DNA from: Acidimicrobiales bacterium
GTDB taxonomy: Bacteria; Actinomycetota; Acidimicrobiia; Acidimicrobiales; VFJN01
Direction: 5' to 3'
Length of the DNA stretch: 5,194 nt
Assembly (NCBI GenBank): GCA_016936035.1
Contig: JAFGPU010000020.1
Coordinates: 1-5,194, forward strand
The notes below the pieces were generated by a model. It worked only from the letters and a program-made list of their open reading frames with translations, did no database searches and had not been told where the DNA came from. This document shows positions 1-5,194 of this stretch, piece by piece. A program made the position numbers and the translations under genes. The number at the start of each line of letters is the position of its first letter. Position 1 is the stretch's first letter.

Positions 1-785
1 AGCGGCTGGACCCCGTTGACGTAGGTGGTGAGGGCGAACGCCGACTGCGACTCGCCGACCGCGAGCAGTCGCTCGGGCTCGAGCCCGTCGAGGGGGTCGA
101 CGTCGCCCGGCGTGCGCAGCGCCCGGGCCACCTGGGTGTAGATGTCGTACGAGAACGCGTCGCCGGGGTGGTGGAGGTCGCCGTAGCGCTCGGGGTCGAT
201 GCCGCGGAGGCCCCGGCCCGCGCCGGCCTCGGCGGCACCCGGGGCCTCGACCGCGATGGCCCCGCCGTCGATGCCGATCTGCTGGGCCGACACGCCGACC
301 CACGCGTACCCGCCCCGGAGCAGCTCGTCGGCGAGGTAGGTGTAGTCGGGCGCCGCGTCGACGCCGCCGCTGACGTTCAGCCACTCGACCACGACCGTGC
401 CGTTGAAGGTGGCCGGGTCGGTGGGCCGGCGCACGATGATGCGCGTGGCGTAGTCGGCCTCGTCGCCGGGGGCGAGCGCGAACGTGCCGTCGGTGGGCAA
501 CGGCCCCTCGGACGTGTAGGCGACCGCGGTCCCGGTGGCCGCGTACTCGGCCTCGTCGTAGCCCGCCTCGTCCAGCGCCGGACCGGTGCCGCTGGTGCCC
601 AGGAAGATGCCCTTCCCGCCGTCGAGCGGTGCGAGCAGCGCCGCGGGCCCGTCGGGCCGGTCGACCAGCGTCGCTGCCGCATCGCGCGTCGCGGGCTCGT
701 CGTCGGCGCCGCCGTCACCGGACGAGCACGCCGCCACGGCCGTACCGACGAGCAGAGCCACGAGACCGACCATGACCACCCGCAT
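1..785 (-). CDS. Secreted alpha/beta-hydrolase-domain lipoprotein (3' end missing)
   Basis: Partial gene: 261 codons are visible before the window edge and the C-terminus lies outside. The first 20 residues (MRVVMVGLVALLVGTAVAAC) form a short basic/hydrophobic signal ending in a lipobox, V-A-A-C with Cys20, followed by a Ser/Gly/Asp-rich linker; this predicts export and lipid anchoring. The mature part resembles the large alpha/beta-hydrolase-domain family (Pfam Abhydrolase_10 type): FNGTVVVEWLNVSGG near 128-142, YAWVGVSAQQIG near 160-171, HPGDAFSYDIY near 206-216, and a nucleophile elbow GESQS at 244-248 with Ser246 as likely catalytic serine. The acid and histidine of the triad would lie in the missing part. 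Members are poorly characterised; ester or lactone hydrolysis is inferred. ATG at 785 is preferred because a G-rich stretch precedes it at a plausible distance; an in-frame ATG at 800 would add five residues. It is the last gene of the same-strand series and may have its own promoter in 786-882. Confidence 0.85.
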   Translation of the reverse strand, partial: MRVVMVGLVALLVGTAVAACSSGDGGADDEPATRDAAATLVDRPDGPAALLAPLDGGKGIFLGTSGTGPALDEAGYDEAEYAATGTAVAYTSEGPLPTDGTFALAPGDEADYATRIIVRRPTDPATFNGTVVVEWLNVSGGVDAAPDYTYLADELLRGGYAWVGVSAQQIGIDGGAIAVEAPGAAEAGAGRGLRGIDPERYGDLHHPGDAFSYDIYTQVARALRTPGDVDPLDGLEPERLLAVGESQSAFALTTYVNGVQP

Positions 786-818
786 CGCTCGTTCCCCCAT
801 CTGCCCGCAGCTCGCGCC

Positions 819-851
819 GCAACAGCAGTTGCAGCGTGTGCGAATCACGCT
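819..851. repeat. Two tandem inverted repeats upstream of the lipoprotein gene
   Basis: Two dyads sit side by side in the 97-nt gap. The first is GCAAC-AGCA-GTTGC (819-832, perfect 5-bp arms). The second is AGCGTG-N7-CACGCT (833-851, perfect 6-bp arms). No T-run follows either on the minus strand, so a terminator is unlikely. They lie 34-66 bases upstream of the lipoprotein start and just after the TetR stop, a position that suits an operator. The left arm belongs to a word shared with the region upstream of the acyl-CoA synthetase. A TANNNT -10-like hexamer (TAGCGT, minus strand, 847-852) overlaps the second dyad, but no good -35 precedes it. Operator function is inference. Confidence 0.4.
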
Positions 852-882
852 AGCAGCGGGCGCGATGCTCGTTCTCGGTGGG

Positions 883-1680
883 TCAGGCGCCCTTGCTCGT
901 GCCGGCGCCGATGCCGCTGAAGAACAGGGTCCACAGCTCGTCGGCGGCGGCGGAGCCATCCCGGCTGATGGGCGTGCCGCTGATCGTGGCGGCGAAGGCG
1001 TTGAACATGATGGCCTGCAGCGCGATGCCGGCCACCGAGCGGTGGTCCATCCCCGGGCGGATGACCCCGGCCGCGGCCGCGTCGTCGAGCAACCGCTCGA
1101 ACAGCGACACGACCGGCATGAAGGCCCGGGAGGCCTCCTTGGGGTGCTCGGTGAGCAGCTTCTGGCCGAACTCGGCCATCGCGGCCGGGCTGGGGATCTT
1201 GCGGCGCGAGGACGTGCTCGGGAGGGGCCGGCACGCCAGGTAGTGCTCGACGACGAACCGGTGGAGGCGCTCGAGCGGGTCGTCGATCTCGTCGACCGTC
1301 TGCTGCAGCTGCTCGGCGGTCGAGCGCACCGACTCCTCGAACAGCGCCAGCAGCAGCTCGTGCTTGCCGGCGAAGTACTGGTAGAAGCTGCGCAGCGACT
1401 GCCCGGAGCGCTCGACCACGTCCTGGACGGTGAAGTCCTTGCCGGTCGCGTTCTCCATCATCAGCTCGACCGCGGCGTCGAGGAAGCGCTGCACCCGCTC
1501 CTCGGCCCGGGCCCGGGCGGGGTCGAGGGACCGGGCGACGGCCAGCTCGCGCCACGATCCGGGACGATCGGTCGCACCGGCGTCAGCCGTCGGTCGGGTT
1601 CGTGCCATGGCCGCAGCGTACTCCTCGTAGAACGCCGTACCAACGATGCGGAGAGCCGTGATCTCTGTGACCATCGCCAT
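883..1680 (-). CDS. TetR/AcrR-family transcriptional regulator
   Basis: A one-component repressor-type regulator, 265 aa from ATG 1680. The TetR DNA-binding domain spans about residues 62-110: helix 1 RVQRFLDAAVELM (62-74), then the helix-turn-helix, with TVQDVVERSGQSLRSFYQYF (84-103) and GKHEL (105-109) typical of the family. The rest is helical and hydrophobic-patterned, as expected for the dimerising, ligand-binding domain. The block WRELAVARSLDPARARAE just before the HTH is, as I recall, common in actinobacterial TetR proteins. The start is uncertain: ATG 1680 has no clear ribosome site, whereas ATG 1608 (241 aa) has GAGGAG about 12 nt upstream, and the 24 extra codons are less G/C-biased at third positions than the rest. 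The gene follows the dehydrogenase by 40 nt on the same strand, so it probably controls this cluster and itself. Ligand unknown; an acyl-CoA intermediate is a guess from context. Confidence 0.9.
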   Translation of the reverse strand: MAMVTEITALRIVGTAFYEEYAAAMARTRPTADAGATDRPGSWRELAVARSLDPARARAEERVQRFLDAAVELMMENATGKDFTVQDVVERSGQSLRSFYQYFAGKHELLLALFEESVRSTAEQLQQTVDEIDDPLERLHRFVVEHYLACRPLPSTSSRRKIPSPAAMAEFGQKLLTEHPKEASRAFMPVVSLFERLLDDAAAAGVIRPGMDHRSVAGIALQAIMFNAFAATISGTPISRDGSAAADELWTLFFSGIGAGTSKGA

Positions 1681-1700
1681 ACCGGGCGGTAGGGAGAGAA

Positions 1701-1716
1701 CGAGGCTCGCGCCTCG
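1701..1716 (-). other. Short hairpin after the dehydrogenase stop codon
   Basis: CGAGGC-TCGC-GCCTCG forms a perfect 6-bp stem with a 4-nt loop, starting 4 nt past the dehydrogenase stop. In the transcribed direction it is followed by the pyrimidine-rich TTCTCTCCC rather than a real U-run. It could be a weak terminator or attenuator lowering expression of the downstream regulator, an mRNA-stabilising 3' stem, or chance in GC-rich sequence. Confidence 0.3.
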
Positions 1717-1720
1717 GGCC

Positions 1721-2515
1721 TCAGGTGTTGCGTCCGCCGTTGACGCCGATGACCTGGCCGGTGATGTAGCCGGCTTCGTCGCGCACCAGGAACGAGCAGG
1801 TGGCGGCGATGTCGTCGGGCCGGCCGACGCGCCGCACCGGCGTGAGCGCCGCGTGGTGGTCGACGCCCTCGCCGAGCAGGCCCTTGGCTTCGGACCGGCG
1901 CAGCATGGGCGTGTCGATGAAACCGGGCGGGATGGTGTTGACGGTGATGCCCTTCGGGCCGAGCTCGAGCGCCAGGGCCTTGGTGAAGCCCATCACCCCG
2001 GCCTTGGCGGCCACGTAGTGGGTCATGAAGGGCTGCCCGCCGTGGGCGCTCGACGACGAGATGTTGACGATCCGTCCCCAGCCGGCGGCGATCATGTCGG
2101 GCACGACGGCCTGGCAGCACTGGAACGTGCCGGTGAGGTTGACCTCGAGGATGCGGTTCCACGTCTCGGCGCTGATCTTGAGGAACGCATCGAAGCCGTC
2201 GAGCCCCGCGTTGTTGACGAGGACGGTGGCCGCGCCCAGGCGCGCTCGGGTCTGCTCGACCCCGGCGTCGATCGCCGCCCGGTCCGTCACGTCCACGGTC
2301 AGCCCGATCGCGGTGCCGCCGGCGGCGACGATCTTGGCCGCCGCGGCCTCGGCGGCGGCGCCGTCGCGGTCGAAGACGGCGACCGCCAGCCCGTCTGCCG
2401 CGAGGCGCTCGGCGATGGCGAGGCCGATGCCGGAGGCGCCACCGGTCACGATGGCCGTGCGGTCGTGACCGGACCCCGCCGGCGCGCCGCCGGTGTCGAC
2501 GTCGTCGGTCGTCAC
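1721..2515 (-). CDS. Classical short-chain dehydrogenase/reductase (SDR), FabG-like
   Basis: A 264-aa NAD(P)-dependent oxidoreductase with a complete classical SDR signature: cofactor loop TGGASGIG (24-31), Asp75 in VDV, NNAG (101-104), catalytic Asn126, Ser154, Tyr167 and Lys171 (YVAAK), and the PG motif IPPGFIDTP (195-203). Asp49 at the end of beta-strand 2 (VAVFDRD) favours NAD over NADP in this family, suggesting an oxidative role. Length is normal for classical SDRs. The start is GTG at 2515, which overlaps the preceding dioxygenase stop as GTGA; no good Shine-Dalgarno lies upstream, so translation probably depends on coupling. Upstream extension in the same frame is rejected because it would run through the dioxygenase gene. 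The substrate is unknown: beta-oxidation-type hydroxyacyl-CoA dehydrogenases, BadH-like enzymes and steroid or terpenoid alcohol dehydrogenases look alike. Context suggests it oxidises an alcohol formed by the dioxygenase. Confidence 0.93.
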   Translation of the reverse strand: MTTDDVDTGGAPAGSGHDRTAIVTGGASGIGLAIAERLAADGLAVAVFDRDGAAAEAAAAKIVAAGGTAIGLTVDVTDRAAIDAGVEQTRARLGAATVLVNNAGLDGFDAFLKISAETWNRILEVNLTGTFQCCQAVVPDMIAAGWGRIVNISSSSAHGGQPFMTHYVAAKAGVMGFTKALALELGPKGITVNTIPPGFIDTPMLRRSEAKGLLGEGVDHHAALTPVRRVGRPDDIAATCSFLVRDEAGYITGQVIGVNGGRNT

Positions 2516-3342
2516 TGGATCGGCTCGTCGCCGGCGAAGGTGGTGCGGTGCATGTCGCGGGGGGACGACGGGTCGTACGGGCATGCCCGGTGGAGCACGC
2601 CGCGATTGTCCCAGATGACCACGTCGCCGACCGACCACTCGTGGCGGTAGACGCGGTCCGGGGTCGTCGACCGGGCCAGGAGGTCGTCCAGCAGGGCCCG
2701 GCCCTCGTCGGGGTCCATGCCCACGACGTGGTCGGTGGTCGCCCCGAGCACGAGCGACTTCCGCCCCGACGTGTGCCGCCACACCAGCGGATGCTCCTTG
2801 GACGGGCGCGAGCGCCAGATCGCGACCTCCTCGGGCGAGGGGTCGCTGTTGTGCAACCGCTGGGACGCCTCGATGGTGTGGACGACCCGCACCGAGGCCA
2901 GCCGCTCCTTCTCGTCGTCGGACAGCGCCTCGTACGCCGCGTAGGTGCTGGCGAACTCGGTCTCGCCGCCGGTCTCGGCCACGGCGTGGGCGCTGAGCAT
3001 CGTGGCCATGATGGGGATGTCGTCGGTGCAGCCGTCGATGTGCCAGTCGAACGTGCCGCGGAGGTACGCGGCCGACGGGTTCTTCTTCGGGTCGAGGGTG
3101 ACGCGGAAGATCTCGGGGAACTCGCCTCGGCCGAACACCTCGACCTCGCCGAGCTTCCGGCTGAACGCGACCTGGGTGGCGTCGTCGATGTGGAGGTCGC
3201 GGAACACGAGCACGCCGTTGGCCTCGAGCGCGTCGAGGCAGGCCGCGGGCAGCTCGTCATCGTGCAGCAGCCGCTCGGTGTCGACGCCCTTGACCTCGGC
3301 GCCGACCGAGGTGCCGAGCTTCTCGGTGGTGATCACAGCCAT
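2512..3342 (-). CDS. TauD/TfdA-family Fe(II)/2-oxoglutarate-dependent dioxygenase
   Basis: A 276-aa cytoplasmic non-heme iron oxygenase, full length for the family. It couples decarboxylation of 2-oxoglutarate to hydroxylation, or to oxidative cleavage through an unstable hemiacetal-type product. The 2-His-1-Asp facial triad is intact: His101 and Asp103 in FDWHIDG, and His251 in DNRGVLHRA. Thr128 (GGETEF) is 27 residues after the first His and Arg262 is 11 after the last His, the spacings of the 2-oxoglutarate-binding Thr and Arg of TauD. Arg266, at +15, matches the arginine that TauD and TfdA use to hold the anionic group of the substrate. ATG 3342 is chosen because GGAGG lies 5 nt upstream; the frame extends to 3399 but without a better site. 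It overlaps the SDR start by 4 nt. The substrate cannot be read from sequence; an organic acid is likely, and taurine is not implied. Confidence 0.93.
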   Translation of the reverse strand: MAVITTEKLGTSVGAEVKGVDTERLLHDDELPAACLDALEANGVLVFRDLHIDDATQVAFSRKLGEVEVFGRGEFPEIFRVTLDPKKNPSAAYLRGTFDWHIDGCTDDIPIMATMLSAHAVAETGGETEFASTYAAYEALSDDEKERLASVRVVHTIEASQRLHNSDPSPEEVAIWRSRPSKEHPLVWRHTSGRKSLVLGATTDHVVGMDPDEGRALLDDLLARSTTPDRVYRHEWSVGDVVIWDNRGVLHRACPYDPSSPRDMHRTTFAGDEPIQ

Positions 3343-3411
3343 GCGCTCCTCCAGTGCTCGCCGGACGCGGGGTGCAGCACGCCCTGCGGCCGCTCCCAAC
3401 GTCAGAAGGGG

Positions 3412-3440
3412 ACTCTAATCAGACGAGAACGACCTTTCCA
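3412..3440 (-). promoter_or_regulatory. Candidate promoter for the dioxygenase-SDR-TetR genes
   Basis: In the 114-nt gap between synthetase and dioxygenase, the minus strand reads TGGAAA (3440-3435), 17 nt, then TAGAGT (3417-3412). This is 4 of 6 matches to the -35 consensus at optimal spacing, and the -10 fits the actinobacterial TANNNT form. It is the most AT-rich patch in the gap. Transcription would start near 3405, giving a leader of about 63 nt before ATG 3342 with its GGAGG site. A small GTGCAGCAC palindrome (3372-3380) lies in that leader. The genes could therefore be transcribed separately from the synthetase. Confidence 0.4.
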
Positions 3441-3456
3441 GCCGCGAGGCGGTGGG

Positions 3457-5094
3457 TCAGGTGGCCGAGCCGAGCCGGCCCTCGCGGAGCTGCTGCCGCA
3501 GCCGGAACTTCTGCACCTTCCCCGACGGCGTGCGCGGGAGGTCGTCGACCACGTGCAGCGACTCCGGCCACTTCTGCTTGGCCAGCCCGGCGGACCCCAG
3601 GTGGGACCGGAGGTCCGCGAGGCCCGGCATCGCCGCCCCCGGGCGGAGGCGCACCACGGCGGCCGGCCGCTCGCCGAGCCGCTCGTCCGGCGCGGCGACC
3701 ACGCTGACCTCGGCGATGCCCTCCACCCCGAGCAGCAGCTCCTCGACCTCCTGGGCGCTGATGTTCTCGCCGCCCCGGATGATGATGTCGGAGACCCGGT
3801 CGGTGATGGTCAGGTAGCCGTCGGCGTCGAGCACGCCGACGTCGCCGGTGCGGTACCAGCCGTCGTCGTCGAACACCGAGGCGGTCAGCTCGGCGTCGGT
3901 GTAGCCGAGGCAGCAGTCGGGGCCGCGGCTCACGATCTCGCCACCCTCGTCGAGGCGCAGCTCGACGCCGGGCAGCGCGCGACCGTCGGTGGTCAGCCGC
4001 TTGTCCTCGGGGTCGTCGACCAGGCAGGCGGTGATCGACGGGTGCTCGGTGCTGCCGTACGAGCGGAAGACCGTGATGCCGAGCCGGGTGGCCCGCTCGG
4101 TCACCGCCACCGGGACGGTCGACCCGCCGAGGCCGGCGTAGGGCATCAGCGCCAGGTGCTCGTCGGTGAAGTCGGGGTGGTCGAGCAGGCTCGTCAGGAA
4201 GAACGTGGCCCCGCCTCCCATGCCGAGCCCCTCGTCGCGCATCATGCGCAGCACCTCGCCCGGGTCCCACACGTCGACGAGGTTGACCGGGCGCGGCCGC
4301 AGCATCGGCACCAGGAAGGCGTTGAGCATGCCGATGAAGTGGCCGACCGGCGCGCCGGTGATCTGCGGCGGGCCGCCGGTGGGGAAGAAGTGGTCGAGCT
4401 GGCGGGTCTCGCAGGCGATCGTGCGGTGCGAGTGCACGACGCCCTTCGGGTCACGCGTCGTGCCCGACGTGAAGCCGACGATCGCGGGGGCGTCGGGGTC
4501 GACGGCGGCGGGACCGGCGATCGGGTCGGCGTCGAGCAGGGACGCGAACGGCGTGGCCCCGGACGGGAGGTCGGCGGAGGACCCGCCGCCCACGACCAGC
4601 CACAGCGGCGCCGGATGGGCGGCCAGGACCTGCTGCCAGACGGCGAGGTGGTCGGCGTGGCCGAACCGCTCCGCGGTGACGACGACGTCGGGCGCCGTGG
4701 ACCGCACGATGTAGTCGACCTCCTTGGCGCCGTAGAAGTGCACGATCGGCACGACGACGGCCCCGAGGTAGGCCGCGGCCCAGAAGGTGATGCCCGCCTC
4801 GACCCAGTTGGGCAGCTGGAACACGACGACGCTGCCCGGACCGACGCCGCGGGTGCGCAGCTCGGTGGCGAGCGCGCGGGCCGCCCGGTCGACGTCCGCG
4901 AACGTGCCCTCCCACGGGCGGACGGCGGAGCGCACCCGGAACCCGACGTGCCCGAGCCGGCCGAGTCCGCCGGCCACCATGTCGCCGAGCGTGGCGTCGG
5001 TCCACCAGCCCTCGGCCCGGTAGCGCTCTGCCAGGTGCGACGGCACCGAGCGCAGGCGCCAGCCGTCCTGGCCGATCGTGGTCGGCTGCGTCAT
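3457..5094 (-). CDS. AMP-forming acyl-CoA synthetase (ANL superfamily)
   Basis: A 545-aa enzyme of normal length that activates a carboxylic acid to an acyl-adenylate and then to its CoA thioester. All core motifs are present: the phosphate-binding loop TSGTTRDPKG (209-218), YGSTE (346-350), YRTGD (414-418) with Asp418 for the ribose, the hinge region RVSDIIIRGGENIS (433-446), and the C-terminal PRTPSGK (520-526) with Lys526 as adenylation lysine. No signal peptide or membrane segment is seen. It resembles medium/short-chain or alicyclic acid ligases (cyclohexanecarboxylate-CoA ligase-like and FadD-type proteins), but the chain type cannot be settled. ATG 5094 is supported by AGGAGG just upstream (AGGAGGGGGAC-ATG). 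It is the first gene of the same-strand series, 114 nt before the dioxygenase, and would supply the CoA ester or process the acid handled by the next enzymes. All catalytic residues are intact. Confidence 0.93.
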   Translation of the reverse strand: MTQPTTIGQDGWRLRSVPSHLAERYRAEGWWTDATLGDMVAGGLGRLGHVGFRVRSAVRPWEGTFADVDRAARALATELRTRGVGPGSVVVFQLPNWVEAGITFWAAAYLGAVVVPIVHFYGAKEVDYIVRSTAPDVVVTAERFGHADHLAVWQQVLAAHPAPLWLVVGGGSSADLPSGATPFASLLDADPIAGPAAVDPDAPAIVGFTSGTTRDPKGVVHSHRTIACETRQLDHFFPTGGPPQITGAPVGHFIGMLNAFLVPMLRPRPVNLVDVWDPGEVLRMMRDEGLGMGGGATFFLTSLLDHPDFTDEHLALMPYAGLGGSTVPVAVTERATRLGITVFRSYGSTEHPSITACLVDDPEDKRLTTDGRALPGVELRLDEGGEIVSRGPDCCLGYTDAELTASVFDDDGWYRTGDVGVLDADGYLTITDRVSDIIIRGGENISAQEVEELLLGVEGIAEVSVVAAPDERLGERPAAVVRLRPGAAMPGLADLRSHLGSAGLAKQKWPESLHVVDDLPRTPSGKVQKFRLRQQLREGRLGSAT

Positions 5095-5113
5095 GTCCCC
5101 CTCCTCGTCGTCC

Positions 5114-5132
5114 CGCCGGGCACGGCCCGGCG
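5114..5132 (-). promoter_or_regulatory. Strong GC hairpin in the synthetase leader
   Basis: CGCCGGGC-ACG-GCCCGGCG is a perfect 8-bp all-G/C stem with a 3-nt loop. It ends about 20 nt before the synthetase ATG, immediately upstream of the AGGAGG ribosome site. With no U-run after it, termination is unlikely; a role in mRNA stability or in keeping the ribosome site open is possible. A protein-binding site cannot be excluded. Confidence 0.4.
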
Positions 5133-5152
5133 CCTGGCCCCCCGTCAGTAGC

Positions 5153-5163
5153 GTTGCCGCAAC
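5153..5163. promoter_or_regulatory. GTTGC-C-GCAAC palindrome, candidate operator
   Basis: A perfect inverted repeat with 5-bp arms about one base, 59-69 nt upstream of the synthetase start. It overlaps the -35 hexamer of a plus-strand promoter candidate and would lie just downstream of the start point of a minus-strand one, so a bound repressor could block both. The same arms recur in the other order (GCAAC-AGCA-GTTGC) at 819-832 before the lipoprotein gene. The dyad is shorter than a full TetR site; binding is inferred. Confidence 0.35.
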
Positions 5164-5182
5164 AGGAGAACTTGATTATCGT
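5154..5182 (+). promoter_or_regulatory. Candidate divergent promoter, possibly for a leaderless gene
   Basis: On the plus strand TTGCCG (5154-5159), 17 nt, then TATCGT (5177-5182) match the -35 and -10 consensus at 4 of 6 each with ideal spacing. Transcription would start at about 5189-5191, where an ATG (5191-5193) occurs, so a divergent gene could be read from a leaderless transcript, a common arrangement in actinobacteria. Only four bases of any such gene are inside the window, so no gene is called. Confidence 0.35.
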
Positions 5183-5183
5183 A
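5175..5183 (-). promoter_or_regulatory. Possible -10 element for the synthetase gene
   Basis: On the minus strand TACGAT (5183-5178) and the overlapping GATAAT (5180-5175) both resemble a -10 box; this is the only AT-rich spot upstream of the synthetase. A start near 5168 would give a leader of about 75 nt that includes the GTTGC-C-GCAAC palindrome and the GC hairpin. The -35 would lie beyond the window edge, so the call cannot be completed. The same bases contribute to the plus-strand promoter candidate. Confidence 0.25.
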
Positions 5184-5194
5184 CTGCGCCATGG

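Noticed and set aside
2516..2782. N-terminal extension of the SDR by 89 codons
   Set aside because: The extension is Arg/Pro/Gly-rich shadow sequence inside the dioxygenase gene; the GTG at 2515 starts directly before the Rossmann fold and gives a normal SDR length.
1461..3260. 599-codon open frame on the minus strand in another frame
   Set aside because: Composed mostly of Arg, Pro, Ser and Thr and crosses three real genes; a frame shadow of GC-rich coding sequence.
3442..3452. CCGC-GAG-GCGG stem just after the synthetase stop as a terminator
   Set aside because: Only four base pairs and no following U-run; expected by chance at this GC content.
2512..5094. Isonitrile-lipopeptide-type cluster (TauD-like enzyme plus acyl ligase, as in the Rv0097-Rv0101 region)
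   Set aside because: The expected acyl carrier protein, thioesterase and NRPS are absent and an SDR and TetR take their place; the pairing of the two enzyme types alone is too common.
2548..5151. 867-codon open frame on the plus strand, antisense to the synthetase and dioxygenase
   Set aside because: Low-complexity Arg/Gly/Val/Asp-rich translation without any family motif; it mirrors the strong codon bias of two convincing genes on the other strand.
5145..5192. 15-residue minus-strand reading frame upstream of the synthetase, possible leader peptide
   Set aside because: No ribosome site is visible, its start lies upstream of the likely transcription start, and codon use is unlike the neighbours; it could equally be the chance reading of a promoter.

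Overview
This is a very GC-rich window with strong G/C preference at third codon positions. Together with the mycobacterial/actinobacterial flavour of the proteins, that points to a high-GC Actinomycetota chromosome; the genus cannot be fixed from the sequence. All five recognisable genes lie on the minus strand and cover nearly the whole window, so transcription runs from high to low coordinates. No rRNA, tRNA, CRISPR array or mobile element is visible, and no stretch longer than about 300 bases lacks a gene.

In transcription order: (1) an acyl-CoA synthetase of the AMP-forming ANL superfamily (5094 to 3457), preceded by a control region at the right edge (5095-5194) with an 8-bp GC hairpin, a small palindrome and promoter-like hexamers on both strands; (2) after a 114-nt gap holding a candidate promoter, an Fe(II)/2-oxoglutarate dioxygenase of the TauD/TfdA family (3342 to 2512); (3) a classical short-chain dehydrogenase/reductase (2515 to 1721) whose GTG start overlaps the dioxygenase stop by 4 nt (GTGA), so the two are almost certainly translationally coupled; (4) a TetR-family repressor (1680 to 883, or starting at 1608) 40 nt further on; (5) after a 97-nt gap rich in inverted repeats, a secreted lipoprotein with an alpha/beta-hydrolase domain (785 to the window edge, C-terminus missing).

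The set reads as a small regulated catabolic module for a carboxylic acid or its ester. An exported hydrolase could release the acid, the synthetase would make its CoA thioester, the dioxygenase would hydroxylate (or oxidatively cleave) it, the dehydrogenase would oxidise the resulting alcohol, and the TetR protein would sense an intermediate. The order of steps and the substrate are inference. The main non-coding signal is a near-identical 13-nt word (GCCGCAACAG, one variable base, then AG) upstream of both the synthetase and the lipoprotein gene, each copy within a GTTGC/GCAAC inverted repeat; it is a candidate operator for the local TetR protein.
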